This document shows, in pieces, positions 22,783-31,301 of a DNA stretch of 64,000 nucleotides. The stretch lies in assembly GCF_900172375.1 (NCBI RefSeq), contig NZ_FWFS01000007.1:124001-188000 (forward strand). The letters run 5' to 3'. Below the pieces are notes generated by a model that saw only the letters and a list, made by a program, of their open reading frames with translations, made no database searches and was not told the origin of the DNA. The DNA is from Aquimixticola soesokkakensis. Its GTDB lineage: Bacteria; Pseudomonadota; Alphaproteobacteria; Rhodobacterales; Rhodobacteraceae. Every line of letters starts with the position of its first letter. Position 1 is the first letter of the stretch. The translations under genes and the position numbers were made by a program.

Positions 22783-25382
22783 GGGTGCCCGCCCGCCGCT
22801 GGCGCCGCCGTTGGAACCGTCGCTGGATGTCGGTGGTGCGATTGACCATTCTGGCCTCGCTGGCTCTGGGCCTTGCGGCGGCGCTTTCCTTGGGGTTGGC
22901 GATCCAGTTGGATCAGCGCGCGCGCGAACTTTCGGTGGCCGATACGGACAATATGACCTGGAGCTTCGTGCAGCTCGACGTTGATTTCCAAAGCTTTCGC
23001 CTTGCGATTGCCCGCGCGCAGCTCGCGCTGAACGCGACTGCGCCGCAGGAAGATCGCGCGCAGGGCCTTGCGCTGGCGGACCGTCAATCGCTCGATTTGG
23101 CCTTCAACATTTTCTACAGCCGCGTCTCCGCCGTGACGGGGCCGGCGATGAACCTCTCCGATCCGGCGCAAACCACGGCGCGGCTGCAAAACGTTCTGCA
23201 ACTGCGCGCCGATTTTGTGGATCTTCTCGACGATCCATCTGTGGCGGATGCGCAAATGCTCGACGAGCTGAGTGCGCGCGCGGATCTTGGGCGCGCGGAT
23301 GTGCGCGGGCTGGTGCTGGACGGGTTGCACGGCTTTGTGGACGGGACGATCAGCCAGCGCCGCTCGCTCAAGCGATCGTTGCAGACCTATCTTGGCGTGA
23401 GCCTGTTCTTGATGGCGGTGACGACGGCGGCGGCTTTGGTGATGCTGGTGTTGCTGCGTCAGAACCGGGATCGCAATGCGCGCACCCAACGTCTGGCCTC
23501 CAACCTTGCCAAGACCATTGCTGCCAGTCCGGACGGGGTTGTCGTGCTCGATAACCGGATGCGGGTGATCGAATATAACGCCGCCGCGCAGGCCATGTTT
23601 GGCTATTCGCCGCGGGCGATTTTGGGGCGTCCGGTCGAGAAACATCTGGTGCCACCGGCGCGGCGCAAGGCATTTCGCGCGGCTTTGGCGCTTGAGCCGG
23701 CCGCAAAAAAAACCTCCAGAGGCCGATCGACTGGCCTGTCGCAGAGCGGTGACATCCGCCGTCTTCCGACACGCGCCCTCGACGCGCGCGGCCGCGTGTT
23801 TCCCGTGGAAATTTCCCTGACCCGGGATCAAGACACGCAGGGGCGCGACATCGTGATCTGCTTTGTGCGCGACATTTCCCCCGAATTCGAAGCGCGGCGC
23901 AAAATCAAGGCCGCCCTTGTGCAGGCCCGCTCGGACGCCAATGCCAAAAGCCGGTTTCTGGCGGTGATGAGCCATGAGATGCGCACGCCGATGCATGGGG
24001 TGATCGCTGCGCTCGACCTGCTCGAGGATGCGCCTCAAACGGGGCAGACCGCTTTGGGGGCGGGGGCGCAGCCCCTGTTGGGGCTGGCGCGCTCCAGTGC
24101 GAAACAGGCGCTGGCGCAGATCGAGAGTGTGCTTGATATCACCCGCGCTCAGGCGATGCCGGCCGCCTTGCGCGTTTCGCTGCCGTCCGAGCGGTTTGAC
24201 GCGCGTGCCGCCACAGAGCGGCTGGTGGCGCAGCTTGCGCCCTTGGCCAGTCAGGGCGGCAACCGGCTGACGCTTGATTGGGACGCGCCTGCGGTCATGG
24301 TGTCGCGCCCTGATGCCTATCAAAAGGCGCTGTCAAACCTGATCTCGAATGCGATCAAATTCACGCGCGATGGGGCAATCGCGGTTGTGGCGCGCCGCGT
24401 GGCGGGCAAGGGGGAGGGCGCGTTGCAGATCGCGGTGCGCGACGAGGGCGCAGGGATTGCCCCGGCCGACCAGCGCCGGATCTTCGACGATTTCGTGACC
24501 CTGCCGGTTGAGGGCTCTGGCAATGCTTTGGGCGGAACGGGGCTGGGGCTTAGCATCGCGCGCCGCGCCGCCGAGGATATGGGCGGCGCGATGACGCTCG
24601 AAAGTACGCTCGGCCAGGGCAGCTGTTTCACCCTCACGTTGCCCTTTGCGCAGGACGATATCGCGCCAGACCCGTCTGAATTTGCGGGCAAGGTTCTGGT
24701 TGTGGACGATAATCCGGTGAACCGCCAGTTGGTCGGCGCCATGTTCGCCCAAGGCGCGGTGGTGGAGGCCGACGATGGTCTGGCGGCCATTCGCGCCGCC
24801 TATGATCAGGCCTTCGACGTGATTTTGATGGATGTCAGCATGGCGGGTTTGGGGGGCATTGCAGCGGCGCGCTGTCTGCGCCTTGGCGGGGTGTCGCGCG
24901 GCGCCTTGATCGTCGCGGTGACGGCCCATGCAAGCGACGAGCTGCGCTTTGAAACCGCCGCTGCCGGTATGGACGGGCTGGTGGCAAAACCCTTCACGCG
25001 CGCGGTGTTGCACCGTCGGCTCGCGCAGTGCGCGCAGGACCGCGATGTGGTGGATCTGCCGCAAGATCACGGCCAGCCCAAGGCGCAGACCACCGCTTTG
25101 TTGCGCGACACCAGCGCGGGCTTGGCGGCGCTTGCCCTGCGGGCAGAAGCCGTGGCGCGCGCGGGTCTCTCTGGCGCAGCGGAGTCCGAGCAAGAGGCGC
25201 TGCGCCGTGAGGCCCATCGCATCGCGGGGGCGCTGCAGATGTTGGGCTATGAGGCCATGGCAGCGGTTTTGATCGAGGTGCAAACCCTGCGCGGCGCGGA
25301 TTGGCTGGAGTTTTTGCGCGGCGCGGCGCTGGTGATGCAGCTTGATCAGGCGCGGCTTGCGCGGCAACTGGAACAGGCCTGA
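22779..25382 (+). CDS. Membrane hybrid sensor histidine kinase (PAS-HisKA-HATPase-REC-Hpt-like)
   Basis: An 867-aa kinase. TM1 is at about residues 18-42 and TM2 at about 203-225, enclosing a ~160-residue periplasmic helical region. A PAS domain follows (AASPDGVVVLDNRMRVIEYN). The HisKA box has H399 in AVMSHEMRTPMHGV. HATPase motifs are NLISNAIKFTRDGAI (N box) and GGTGLGLSIARRAAEDMGG (G box). The receiver domain has D685 in FDVILMDVSMAGLGG. A C-terminal Hpt-like helical part has H813 in REAHRIAGALQMLGYEAM. The full relay could pass phosphate to the divergent LuxR-type regulator. It overlaps the upstream Mo-fold protein gene by 4 bp. Confidence 0.92.
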   Translation: MRVPARRWRRRWNRRWMSVVRLTILASLALGLAAALSLGLAIQLDQRARELSVADTDNMTWSFVQLDVDFQSFRLAIARAQLALNATAPQEDRAQGLALADRQSLDLAFNIFYSRVSAVTGPAMNLSDPAQTTARLQNVLQLRADFVDLLDDPSVADAQMLDELSARADLGRADVRGLVLDGLHGFVDGTISQRRSLKRSLQTYLGVSLFLMAVTTAAALVMLVLLRQNRDRNARTQRLASNLAKTIAASPDGVVVLDNRMRVIEYNAAAQAMFGYSPRAILGRPVEKHLVPPARRKAFRAALALEPAAKKTSRGRSTGLSQSGDIRRLPTRALDARGRVFPVEISLTRDQDTQGRDIVICFVRDISPEFEARRKIKAALVQARSDANAKSRFLAVMSHEMRTPMHGVIAALDLLEDAPQTGQTALGAGAQPLLGLARSSAKQALAQIESVLDITRAQAMPAALRVSLPSERFDARAATERLVAQLAPLASQGGNRLTLDWDAPAVMVSRPDAYQKALSNLISNAIKFTRDGAIAVVARRVAGKGEGALQIAVRDEGAGIAPADQRRIFDDFVTLPVEGSGNALGGTGLGLSIARRAAEDMGGAMTLESTLGQGSCFTLTLPFAQDDIAPDPSEFAGKVLVVDDNPVNRQLVGAMFAQGAVVEADDGLAAIRAAYDQAFDVILMDVSMAGLGGIAAARCLRLGGVSRGALIVAVTAHASDELRFETAAAGMDGLVAKPFTRAVLHRRLAQCAQDRDVVDLPQDHGQPKAQTTALLRDTSAGLAALALRAEAVARAGLSGAAESEQEALRREAHRIAGALQMLGYEAMAAVLIEVQTLRGADWLEFLRGAALVMQLDQARLARQLEQA

Positions 25383-25384
25383 GC

Positions 25385-25420
25385 GGGGCGGTTTGACGCT
25401 TGGTGCCAAGCCGCCCCTTT
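25385..25420. terminator. Convergent hairpin between hybrid kinase and glcB
   Basis: GGGGCGGTTTG (25385-25395) pairs with CAAGCCGCCCC (25407-25417), 11 bp with one G-U, followed by TTT. It lies in the 44-bp gap between the convergent genes. Confidence 0.6.
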
Positions 25421-25426
25421 GTGGCT

Positions 25427-27553
25427 CTATGTCGCTTTGACGCGGCGGCGGGCGGCGTGCAGTAGCGGTTCGGTGTAGCCCGAAGGCTGCGACACCCCCT
25501 CAAAGACCAGAGCCTGCGCCGCCTGAAAGGCAATCCCGTCAAAGGCGGGGGCCATGGCCACATAGGCCGGATCGGCGGCGTTCTGGGCGTCCACTTTGGG
25601 GGCCATACGGCGGAAAGCGGCTTCGACCGCGTCCCGGGTCGTGATGCCATGGGTCAACCAGTTGGCGAGGTACTGGGAGGAAATGCGCAGGGTGGCGCGG
25701 TCCTCCATCAGTCCGACATCGTTGATATCAGGCACTTTCGAACATCCCACGCCCTGATCGACCCAGCGCACGACATAGCCCAAAATGGACTGGCAGGCAT
25801 TGTCCAGCTCGCGCGTGATCTCCTCGGGCGACAGGTTGCGGCCCAAAAGCAGGGGCGGGGTCAGCAACGCCGCGCGGCTGGCTTTGGCGCGCGTTTTCAA
25901 CCCGTCCTGGACGGCGGCGACATCAATCCTGTGGTAATGCGTGGCATGCAGCGTGGCCGCGGTGGGCGAGGGAACCCAGGCGGTGTTTGCCCCCGCTTGG
26001 GGGTGGCCGATTTTCACCTCGAGCATTTCGGCCATCATGTCGGGTTTGGCCCACATGCCTTTACCGATCTGCCCGCGGCCCTGCATGCCAACAGCAAGCC
26101 CCGTGTCGACATTGCCCGCCTCATACGCGGGCAACCAGTCGGATGTTGCCATTTCACCCTTGGGAATGACGGCACCGGCCTGCATCGAGGTGTGGATTTC
26201 ATCGCCCGTGCGATCCAGAAAGCCCGTGTTGATAAAGACGCAGCGGGTTTTGACCGCCTCGATACAGGCCGCAAGGTTGGCTGAGGTGCGCCGTTCCTCA
26301 TCCATCACGCCCAGTTTCACGGTGTTTTCGGGCAGGCCCAGCAGGGCTTCGACCCGCGCATAAAGCGTATTGGCAAAGGCAACCTCCTCGGGGCCATGCA
26401 TCTTGGGTTTGACGACGTAAATCGACCCGGCGCGCGAGTTTTTATTGGCAGGTTTGGCCAGATCATGCAGGGCGGCGGCCACGGTCACAGCGGCGTCGAG
26501 CATGCCTTCGGGCGTTTCCTTGCCCGCCATCAGCACCGCATCGGTCGTCATGAGATGGCCGACATTGCGCACGAGCAACAGCGCCCGCCCGGGGTGGGTG
26601 ACGCTTGTGCCATCGGGGGCGGTGAAGGTGACATCGGGGTTGAGGCGGCGGGTCAGCATCTTGCCGCCCTTCTCGAACCGTTCGCTCAGGTCACCGCGCA
26701 TCAGGCCCAGCCAATTGGCATAGGCGACGCATTTGTCCGCGGCGTCCACGGCGGCCACCGAATCTTCGCAGTCCTGAATCGCGGTCAGGGCACTTTCGAG
26801 GCGCAGATCGCTGATGCCTGCGGGGTCGGCTTTGCCAATGGGGCTGTCGCGGTCCACGACCACTTCGATCAGCAGGCCGTTGGCGCGCAAAAACACATGG
26901 CCCGCAGCGGTCGAACCGGCAAATTGCGCGGGGTCTCTGAGCGGGGTTGCCCCCGCGGGCGTTGTCAGCGTCAGCGTTTCGCCCGCTTCCATCGCGCGCA
27001 CATCGGCCCAGGAGCCTTGGGCAAGAGGCACCACCACATCGAGATGCGCGCGCGCCCAGGCGATCACTTTCGCACCGCGCGCCGCGTCAAAGCCGCTGCC
27101 CTGCGGCGTGCCCGCGATGGCATCGGTGCCATAAAGCGCATCATAGAGCGACCCCCAGCGGGCATTCGCCGCGTTCAGGGCAAAGCGCGCGTTCATCACC
27201 GGCACCACCAGTTGCGGTCCGGCGATCTGGGCGATTTCCGCATCGACATTGCGGGTTTCGAGGGTGAAGGGCGCGGGCTCGGCCACAAGATAGCCGATTT
27301 CGCCCAGAAAGGCGCGATAGGCCTGTGCATCGAAGGGGGCGCTGCGATGGGCGATGTGCCAATCGTCGATCTGGCGTTGCAAATGGTCGCGTTGCGCGAG
27401 GAGCGCGGCGTTGACGGGGGCAAGATCGGCGAGAAGCGCGGCATATCCCGCCCAAAAGGCGGTTGGAGTAATGTCGATCAGGATCTGCTCTTCGACGAGG
27501 GTCGCGAGCTCTTGCGCGACCTGCAAGCCTGCGCGTTCTACATAGTGGGTCAT
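25427..27553 (-). CDS. glcB: Malate synthase G
   Basis: A 708-aa enzyme that condenses glyoxylate with acetyl-CoA to malate, in the glyoxylate bypass and related C2 assimilation. The length matches the monomeric G isoform. Visible landmarks are [48 protein letters not shown] (catalytic Arg/Glu region), [17 protein letters not shown] and [19 protein letters not shown] 27553 has an ACGGAGG site; the open frame to 27703 carries no family sequence. Upstream, at 27755-27781, is a double TTTGCGAA site suggesting acyl-CoA-responsive control. Confidence 0.95.
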   Translation of the reverse strand: MTHYVERAGLQVAQELATLVEEQILIDITPTAFWAGYAALLADLAPVNAALLAQRDHLQRQIDDWHIAHRSAPFDAQAYRAFLGEIGYLVAEPAPFTLETRNVDAEIAQIAGPQLVVPVMNARFALNAANARWGSLYDALYGTDAIAGTPQGSGFDAARGAKVIAWARAHLDVVVPLAQGSWADVRAMEAGETLTLTTPAGATPLRDPAQFAGSTAAGHVFLRANGLLIEVVVDRDSPIGKADPAGISDLRLESALTAIQDCEDSVAAVDAADKCVAYANWLGLMRGDLSERFEKGGKMLTRRLNPDVTFTAPDGTSVTHPGRALLLVRNVGHLMTTDAVLMAGKETPEGMLDAAVTVAAALHDLAKPANKNSRAGSIYVVKPKMHGPEEVAFANTLYARVEALLGLPENTVKLGVMDEERRTSANLAACIEAVKTRCVFINTGFLDRTGDEIHTSMQAGAVIPKGEMATSDWLPAYEAGNVDTGLAVGMQGRGQIGKGMWAKPDMMAEMLEVKIGHPQAGANTAWVPSPTAATLHATHYHRIDVAAVQDGLKTRAKASRAALLTPPLLLGRNLSPEEITRELDNACQSILGYVVRWVDQGVGCSKVPDINDVGLMEDRATLRISSQYLANWLTHGITTRDAVEAAFRRMAPKVDAQNAADPAYVAMAPAFDGIAFQAAQALVFEGVSQPSGYTEPLLHAARRRVKAT

Positions 27554-27754
27554 GGGGCCTCCGTACCGCTGTGGTGTGCCTATGGTGACAGTCACGACAG
27601 AATTTGAAATAGCAAACGCAGGCCGCGCCCAAAATTTCGACAGGGACCACGATTGACTCTGGGATTGTCGCTGGGACCGGGTCAAAATGCTGCTTTGCGG
27701 CATTTTGGCGCCGCAGCGGGCAGTTTTTGCGGGGTAAATCGCGGCCAGGTTGTA

Positions 27755-27781
27755 TTCGCATTTTGCGAAGCTATTTGCGAA
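27755..27781. promoter_or_regulatory. Double TTTGCGAA-N4-TTTGCGAA site, candidate ScfR/RamB-type operator
   Basis: TTTGCGAA (27762-27769), spacer GCTA, TTTGCGAA (27774-27781), with an extra inverted half TTCGCA at 27755-27760. The 8-N4-8 spacing matches the TTTGCAAA-N4-TTTGCAAA motif I recall for PccR of Rhodobacter sphaeroides, with A changed to G. The 438-bp gap 27554-27991 between glcB and the XRE gene holds this site and the CCTGTC palindrome; I see no gene in it. Confidence 0.6.
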
Positions 27782-27895
27782 ACACGTCTAAGTTTAGCGC
27801 ATCCTGCAAGGTGATATTTTTTTGTGCGGTCAATTTTCAGGAAAATTTGGCAAATTATTCAATGATAACAGGCTCCTTCGAAAGGGGTCAGGAGT

Positions 27896-27913
27896 CCTGT
27901 CCAAAAAGACAGG
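27896..27913. promoter_or_regulatory. CCTGTC/GACAGG inverted repeat upstream of the XRE gene
   Basis: CCTGTC (27896-27901), spacer CAAAAA, GACAGG (27908-27913), about 80 bp before the XRE regulator start. A possible autoregulatory operator (inference). Confidence 0.4.
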
Positions 27914-27991
27914 TTGAGGGACTGACCTTTTTTCGGGATTTCTGCTACACACGCATAAGGTAATGTGTTCGAAATTAATAAGGAGCCGCCA

Positions 27992-28366
27992 ATGAAACAT
28001 CCTGTAGACGTTCATGTCGGAAAACGTGTGCGGCATCGTCGCTGGATGGTCGGAATGACGCAACAGCAGCTTGCGGAAAAAGTCGGCATTAAATTTCAGC
28101 AAATCCAGAAATACGAAACGGGCATGAATCGCGTGTCGGCGTCGCGTCTTTGGGATATTGCTGAGGCGCTCGGTGTTCAGGTGGCCTTCTTTTTTGAAGG
28201 CGTTGAAAACGCCGCACGCGAACCTTCCGCGCAGCTCGACAGCGCGCCCGCAGATATCCTTGCCGATAAAGAAGCGCTGGAATTGGTGCGCTCCTACTAT
28301 TCGATTCCCGAAAACCAGCGCCGCCGTTTGTTCGAACTGGCCCGCGTGTTGTCGGACGTTGCATAG
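27992..28366 (+). CDS. XRE family transcriptional regulator
   Basis: A 124-aa DNA-binding protein. The cro/C1-type HTH covers about residues 10-65: VGKRVRHRRWMVGMTQQQLA, EKVGIKFQQIQKYETGMNRV and SASRLWDIAEALGV. The C-terminal part (LELVRSYYSIPENQRRRLFE) is a helical tail seen in a Rhodobacterales-wide group of small XRE proteins. The target is unknown. ATG 27992 is chosen because AAGGAG lies at 27980-27985. The upstream region is long and fairly AT-rich. Confidence 0.88.
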   Translation: MKHPVDVHVGKRVRHRRWMVGMTQQQLAEKVGIKFQQIQKYETGMNRVSASRLWDIAEALGVQVAFFFEGVENAAREPSAQLDSAPADILADKEALELVRSYYSIPENQRRRLFELARVLSDVA

Positions 28367-28393
28367 GCTTCTCGACCACAGTTCAACGTGATC

Positions 28394-28424
28394 AAGGGGA
28401 TGGCGCAGGCTGTCCCCTTTGTCG
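28394..28424 (+). terminator. Hairpin downstream of the XRE gene
   Basis: AAGGGGAT (28394-28401) pairs with GTCCCCTT (28412-28419), 8 bp with one G-U, loop GGCGCAGGCT, then TGTCGTTT. Confidence 0.5.
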
Positions 28425-28547
28425 TTTGTAGAGCCTGTGTCGCGCAGGGCATTGCCGTTTCAGGGGGGCGCCTTGCTGCGGACTTGACGCTTTAGGCGGG
28501 CTTCTTTACCCCCAAAGCAACTGACAGCGCTGAAAAGGGCGACCGAC

Positions 28548-29354
28548 ATGCCAAGCAACCTGCCCGATCCGCAAACCCGCGCCGCGCTGATTGCTACGGC
28601 CCATGCTGCCGCTGACATCGCGCGCGACATCACCTTGCAGTATTTTCGCACCGACCGGTTGGCCACAGAGTCCAAACGCGCGGATTTCGACCCCGTCACC
28701 CAAGCCGACAAGGGGGCAGAGGCCGCGATGCGCGCGCTTATCCACGACATGCGCCCCGAGGATGCGATTTTGGGGGAAGAAGCAGGGTTCGAAGCCGGTA
28801 CATCGGGCTATACGTGGGTGCTTGATCCGGTGGATGGCACGCGGGGCTTTATTTCGGGCACACCGACATGGGGCGTTTTGATCGGGCTGCGCGATGCGGC
28901 CGGGCCGATCTATGGCATCGTTGATCAGCCCTATATCGGCGAGCGCTTCGAGGGCGGTTTGGGCCGCGCGACGCTGGCCGGTCCGCGCGGCACGCAGGCT
29001 CTTGAAACGCGCCAGGTCAGCGATCTCTCCGAGGCATTCCTGTTTTCGACCTTTCCCGAGGTTGGCACGGCGCAGGAGCGGGCCGGTTTCGAGGCGGTGT
29101 CGCAACGCGTCAAACTCACCCGTTTCGGGATGGATTGCTACGCCTATGCGCTTGTCGCGGCGGGGCAGGTGGATTTGGTGATCGAGGCGGGGCTGCAAAG
29201 CTACGATATTCTGGCCCCGATTGCGGTGATCGAAGCGGCGGGGGGAATCGTAACGGATTGGCAAGGAAATCCTGCCCATGATGGCGGGCGCGTTCTGGCC
29301 TGTGCAAACAAGGCCCTTCATGCGCAGGCGCTTGCTGTGTTGTCGACCTTCTGA
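28548..29354 (+). CDS. hisN: Histidinol-phosphatase of the inositol monophosphatase family
   Basis: A 268-aa Mg2+-dependent phosphatase. The IMPase metal motifs are FDPVTQADKGAE, EDAILGEEAGFE (metal Glu), WVLDPVDGTRGFISGTPTWG (D-P-x-D-G-T) and the C-terminal LQSYDILAPIAVIEAAGG. The GTRGFISG variant is the form annotated as HisN-type histidinol-phosphatase in alphaproteobacteria, the penultimate step of histidine synthesis. Other monophosphate substrates remain possible. It stands alone, not in a his operon, just upstream of the deaminase gene. Confidence 0.85.
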   Translation: MPSNLPDPQTRAALIATAHAAADIARDITLQYFRTDRLATESKRADFDPVTQADKGAEAAMRALIHDMRPEDAILGEEAGFEAGTSGYTWVLDPVDGTRGFISGTPTWGVLIGLRDAAGPIYGIVDQPYIGERFEGGLGRATLAGPRGTQALETRQVSDLSEAFLFSTFPEVGTAQERAGFEAVSQRVKLTRFGMDCYAYALVAAGQVDLVIEAGLQSYDILAPIAVIEAAGGIVTDWQGNPAHDGGRVLACANKALHAQALAVLSTF

Positions 29355-29397
29355 TCCCGCGGTCGGTTTTCGCGGGACGCATTTGACGGAGAACCCG

Positions 29398-30744
29398 ATG
29401 AAACGCTGCTATTTGGTGCGCGGCGCGCAGACTGTGATCACAATGGACGACGCACGGCGCGAATTGCACGGCGCCGATGTGTTGATCCGTGACGGCCGGA
29501 TCGAGGCAGTCGGAGCGCAGCTTTATGATGATAACGCGCAGATCATCGACGCGCGCGGCTGCGTGGTGACGCCGGGCCTGGTGAACACGCACCACCATCT
29601 GTACCAAACCCTGACGCGCGCGGTGCCGGGCGCACAGGATGCGCTGCTTTTTGGCTGGTTGCAGCGGCTCTACCCGATCTGGGCGCGCTTTACGCCCGAA
29701 CATATGCGGGTGTCGGCGCTCACGGGGCTTGCGGAACTCGCGCTTTCGGGCTGCACGACCACCTCTGACCACCTGTACCTTTTTCCCAACGGGTCAACGC
29801 TGGATGACACCATTCATGCGGCGGGTGAAATCGGGGTGCGGTTGCACGCGACGCGCGGCGCGATGTCGATCGGGGAAAGCGCTGGCGGCTTGCCGCCGGA
29901 TCGTCTGGTGGAACGCGAAGAGGCCATCCTTGCCGACACGATTCGCGTGATCGACCGCTTCCACGATGCCAGCGAGGGCGCGATGGTGCGCGTCGCCGCC
30001 GCGCCCTGTTCGCCGTTTTCCGTCAGCCGCGAATTGATGCGCGACGCGGCGCTTCTGGCGCGCGACAAGGGGGTGATGATGCACACCCATCTGGCGGAAA
30101 ACGACGAGGATATCGCCTATTCTCTGGAAAAATTCGGTTGTCGCCCGGGGCAATACGCCGAAAGCCTTGGCTGGGTTGGTCCCGATGTGTGGCACGCGCA
30201 TTGTGTCAAACTGGATGTCAGCGAGATCGAGCTTTTTGCCAAAACCGGCACCGGTGTGGCGCATTGCCCCTGTTCCAACTGCCGCCTCGGGTCGGGTATC
30301 GCGCCGGTTCGCAAGATGCGCGATGCGGGGGTATCTGTGGGCCTCGGGGTGGATGGCTCGGCCTCCAATGATGCCGGAAATCTGATGGCCGAAGCGCGGA
30401 TGGCCATGTTGTTGCAACGTGTGGCCTTCGGGGCGGATAAAATGAGCGCCCGCGAGGCTCTGGAAATTGCCACCCGCGGGGGCGCGCAGGTTTTGGGGCG
30501 CACCGATATCGGTCAGATCGCTGTGGGCAAACGCGCGGATTTGGCGATCTGGGACGTGAGCGATATCGAAAGCGCCGGAAGCTGGGATCCCGCTGCGCTG
30601 CTTTTGGCGGGGCCGACCTCGGTGCGTGATCTGTTTGTCGAGGGCAATCATATTGTCAAGAACGGCTGGCTTGCGACGGTGGATTTGCCGCTTGTGCTGG
30701 AAGACCAGCGTCGCTTGGCGCGCAGTCTTGCAGAGCAGGGCTGA
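29398..30744 (+). CDS. 8-oxoguanine deaminase (amidohydrolase superfamily)
   Basis: A 448-aa metal-dependent deaminase of the ATZ/TRZ-like amidohydrolases. The metal HxH is in VTPGLVNTHHHLYQTLTRAV. The block RLHATRGAMSIGESAGGLPP and APCSPFSVSRELM match 8-oxoguanine deaminase. Later metal ligands are in MMHTHLAENDED, VWHAHCVKLD and GLGVDGSASNDAGNLM. It converts 8-oxoguanine to urate and ammonia, clearing oxidised purine. ATG 29398 has an ACGGAG site. A guanine deaminase gene lies 0.5 kb away, so this is a small purine-deamination neighbourhood. Confidence 0.85.
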   Translation: MKRCYLVRGAQTVITMDDARRELHGADVLIRDGRIEAVGAQLYDDNAQIIDARGCVVTPGLVNTHHHLYQTLTRAVPGAQDALLFGWLQRLYPIWARFTPEHMRVSALTGLAELALSGCTTTSDHLYLFPNGSTLDDTIHAAGEIGVRLHATRGAMSIGESAGGLPPDRLVEREEAILADTIRVIDRFHDASEGAMVRVAAAPCSPFSVSRELMRDAALLARDKGVMMHTHLAENDEDIAYSLEKFGCRPGQYAESLGWVGPDVWHAHCVKLDVSEIELFAKTGTGVAHCPCSNCRLGSGIAPVRKMRDAGVSVGLGVDGSASNDAGNLMAEARMAMLLQRVAFGADKMSAREALEIATRGGAQVLGRTDIGQIAVGKRADLAIWDVSDIESAGSWDPAALLLAGPTSVRDLFVEGNHIVKNGWLATVDLPLVLEDQRRLARSLAEQG

Positions 30745-30785
30745 CATTTACAAAGGCTCATCTGGTTTGAAAAAGGAGGCATCCC

Positions 30786-31301
30786 ATGGCGCTTAACATT
30801 TCCGGTCTCACCCGTTCGGGTTTGGTTTTCGGGGTGGCTTTGGCCCTATCGGCCTGTATTCCCATCGTTATTCCGGCGCAGCCGACAGTGCGCGCCAGCA
30901 CGACCCCCACAGCACAAGAGGCGCTGAGCAGCGAGGGTGCTGCGATGGTCCGCGCCATAAACGCCGAGCGCAGCGCCCGCGGCATTGCCCCTTTGGTCGC
31001 GGATCCCGCGCTGACGACAGCCGCGGTGCGCCACGCGCAAGACATGCAGGCCAACAGCTATTTTGCGCATAAATCACCCTCGGGCAGCACCCATGTCAAA
31101 CGGATCGCAGCGGCGGGGTATTCGGCCTGCTACGCTGCTGAAAATATTGCACAAGGCCAGCCCAGCGTGGCGGCGGTGACCGCCTCTTGGATGGCCTCTG
31201 CGGGGCACCGCACGAATATTCTCGACCCGCGCGGGCAGGCTGTTGGGGCTGCGAAAACCGACGGCGGGTATTGGGTGATGGTCTTTGCGGCGCCCTGTTA
31301 G
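30786..31301 (+). CDS. CAP-domain (SCP/PR-1) lipoprotein
   Basis: A 171-aa probable lipoprotein. The signal ends in a lipobox, ALALSAC, with lipid-modified C24. The CAP domain follows: MVRAINAERSARGIAPLVAD, DMQANSYFAHKSPSG and ENIAQGQ, ending in WMASAGHRTNILDPRGQAVG and GYWVMVFAAPC. Bacterial CAP proteins are extracytoplasmic and of mostly unknown activity. Two cysteines (C127 region and the C-terminus) may pair. It overlaps the convergent guanine deaminase gene by 4 bp at the stop codons. Confidence 0.9.
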   Translation: MALNISGLTRSGLVFGVALALSACIPIVIPAQPTVRASTTPTAQEALSSEGAAMVRAINAERSARGIAPLVADPALTTAAVRHAQDMQANSYFAHKSPSGSTHVKRIAAAGYSACYAAENIAQGQPSVAAVTASWMASAGHRTNILDPRGQAVGAAKTDGGYWVMVFAAPC

